From Rhodospirillales bacterium (lineage in GTDB: Bacteria; Pseudomonadota; Alphaproteobacteria; Rhodospirillales; JAOUPW01), in NCBI GenBank assembly GCA_029879665.1, contig JAOUPW010000115.1, positions 1-6,627 on the forward strand: a DNA stretch of 6,627 nucleotides, written 5' to 3'. Numbering within the stretch: position 1 is the first letter of the stretch; every line of letters begins with the position of its first letter. A model generated the notes under the pieces. That model was not told where the DNA came from. It ran no database searches and saw nothing but the letters and a program-made list of their open reading frames with translations. The translations under genes and the position numbers were made by a program. This document shows positions 5,390 to 6,627 of the stretch, piece by piece.

Positions 5390-6627
5390 CTAAGGGCCGA
5401 GAAATGGCCAATAGATAGACGCCAACAACAGCATAACAATGGTGGAGGCAATCACCATTTTCCAGCCTACCTTCAAAAAGTCCGTTGTTTTCAGGTAACC
5501 GGAAGCATATACGATGGTGCAGGCAGGAGTTCCAACCACGGTCAGATAAGCAAAAGCCGACGAAATAGAAGTGATAAAGCCAATCACAATAGGGCTTTCA
5601 TTCGCAACTACCGCCATTTTCAGAACGATCGGACCAAGTACGGCAACGGCGGCGCCGTTGGACATGGTGTTGGTGACGCCGGTGGTCAGGGCGGAAACCG
5701 CAATCCACAGGCCAAACCCCTGGTCTGCGCCAAACGGTGACAAAATGGCAAGGAAGTTTTCCGCGACCCAGCGGGCGGCGCCGGTATACTTCATTTCCAG
5801 GCCAAGAGAAATGGCTGCGGCGTATAAGAGGACAACGCCCCAGTTGACGCCTGAATTGATATCCTCCCATCGGACCAGACCGGCAATCAGAAACATTGCC
5901 GCCCCCATGATGGCGATGGTCCCCATTCCAAATTTATCGGAAAAGATAATCCATCCGATAAGGGTCAGTATGAAGATAAAGATGGCGACCCAGTCGGCCC
6001 CCTTCATCGCGCCTTCTTCTTCAACCAGAGTGCGCAACTTGACCACCGCCCGGGACAGGTCCCGGTATTCCGGTTTAAAGGTGAACAAGAGAATTACGGT
6101 CACAATGGGAAGTTGGATCAGAAACATCGGGTAGGCGTACATTATCCATTTCAGGTAATCGACGATGTATTTGTAAGACGCCGGATCCGCCGGGTTAAAG
6201 AAAAATTCTTTCCAATAGCCGATCATGATGGCATTGCGGGCTCCGCCGGACGGAGTGCCGATACCGGCGATGGAAGCACCGTAGGAAATGGAAAATAAAA
6301 TTACAGCGGCAAGATTGCGGACTTTCTTCGGATCATTCGAAGTCAGGGTAATCAGGGTGATTCCCACCGGCAGCATCATGGCGGCGACCGTGTGTTCACC
6401 GATGAAAGAAGCCAACAGTCCGGATACCGCCGAAATTCCAAAGCAAATTCGGGCGGTGTTGGTCCCGGTCATGCGCACAATCAACCAGGCAAGGCGCTTG
6501 TCTAGTTTCTGCTTGATCACTGCTACGGCCAGCATCAGCGAGCCCATGATGAAGAGAACGGAATCCGTCATCATGCTCTTGGCCACTTGCGTGGAATCCG
6601 TACCCAGGAGAAAAACCTGAGAAACGA
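5390..6627 (-). CDS. SLC13/DASS-type anion transporter, N-terminus beyond window
   Basis: The reading frame is open to the right window edge. 411 residues are visible and the real start lies outside; the GTG at 6586 is internal, because the frame continues upstream with plausible sequence (VFLLGTDSTQV). About a dozen hydrophobic segments are visible. Family hallmarks include the first helix-hairpin region leading to MMLPV, the GIGTPSGGARNAIMIG loop after helix GASIA, the second hairpin TNTMSNGAAVAVLGPI, and the C-terminal VGTPACTIVYASGYLKTTDFLKVGW, as expected for divalent anion:sodium symporters (dicarboxylates, sulfate). The Na+/substrate SNT motifs are altered: the first reads GEH (6392-6400) and the second SNG (5654-5662). 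Substrate and coupling ion therefore cannot be inferred. The gene is followed, after 55 bp, by the tandem Usp, with which it probably forms an operon. Confidence 0.87.
   Translation of the reverse strand, partial: VSQVFLLGTDSTQVAKSMMTDSVLFIMGSLMLAVAVIKQKLDKRLAWLIVRMTGTNTARICFGISAVSGLLASFIGEHTVAAMMLPVGITLITLTSNDPKKVRNLAAVILFSISYGASIAGIGTPSGGARNAIMIGYWKEFFFNPADPASYKYIVDYLKWIMYAYPMFLIQLPIVTVILLFTFKPEYRDLSRAVVKLRTLVEEEGAMKGADWVAIFIFILTLIGWIIFSDKFGMGTIAIMGAAMFLIAGLVRWEDINSGVNWGVVLLYAAAISLGLEMKYTGAARWVAENFLAILSPFGADQGFGLWIAVSALTTGVTNTMSNGAAVAVLGPIVLKMAVVANESPIVIGFITSISSAFAYLTVVGTPACTIVYASGYLKTTDFLKVGWKMVIASTIVMLLLASIYWPFLGP

Noticed and set aside
5571..6134. Plus-strand open frame of 187 codons opposite the SLC13 gene.
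   Set aside because: It is low-complexity, Arg/Thr/Ala-rich sequence antisense to a well-supported transporter; treated as a shadow.
6584..6586. GTG as the start codon of the SLC13 gene, giving a 398-residue protein.
   Set aside because: The frame stays open to the window edge, and a start here would remove the N-terminal helices that the family needs, so the gene is partial and this GTG codes for an internal Val.

Overview
The window looks like chromosomal DNA from an alphaproteobacterium of intermediate GC content, possibly a Rhodospirillales-like or marine lineage. The assignment rests on two proteins that I associate with that class: a TIGR02186-type membrane-anchored periplasmic protein, and a universal stress protein (Usp) of the 'GPGPLV' type. 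No rRNA, tRNA, insertion sequence, phage gene or CRISPR array is visible. The assignments come from reading motifs and from recollection of families, not from database searches.

Layout. Bases 1-191 are non-coding as far as I can see, with an AT-rich stretch at about 104-170. Bases 192-1739 (+) encode a stand-alone fused membrane/spermidine-synthase-like protein. Bases 1740-1857 hold a strong-looking promoter whose -10 box sits in the middle of a perfect 12-bp inverted repeat, the likely operator. A compact four-gene + strand operon follows: a small ArsR/BigR-like repressor (1858-2157), a TauE/SafE (TSUP) anion permease (2166-3083), the TIGR02186 protein (3080-3856, overlapping the permease by 4 bp) and a single-domain Usp (3860-4354). 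Facing it on the - strand, after only 32 bp, is a second pair: an SLC13/DASS-type anion transporter cut by the right window edge (5390-6627), then a tandem-domain Usp (4387-5334).

How the genes may work together. BigR/SqrR/YgaV repressors sense sulfide or persulfide and often control TauE/SafE permeases, so the simplest reading of the + operon is a redox- or sulfur-responsive anion export/import unit with a dedicated periplasmic partner (TIGR02186) and a cytosolic nucleotide-binding-type partner (Usp). The convergent SLC13-Usp pair repeats the same 'anion transporter plus Usp' logic with unrelated transporters. The most interesting points are the loss of the second redox cysteine in the repressor, the uncharacterised TSUP-TIGR02186-Usp module, and the altered SNT ion-binding motifs in the SLC13 protein. 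No sulfide- or persulfide-oxidising enzyme is present in the window, so the sulfur link rests on family membership only.
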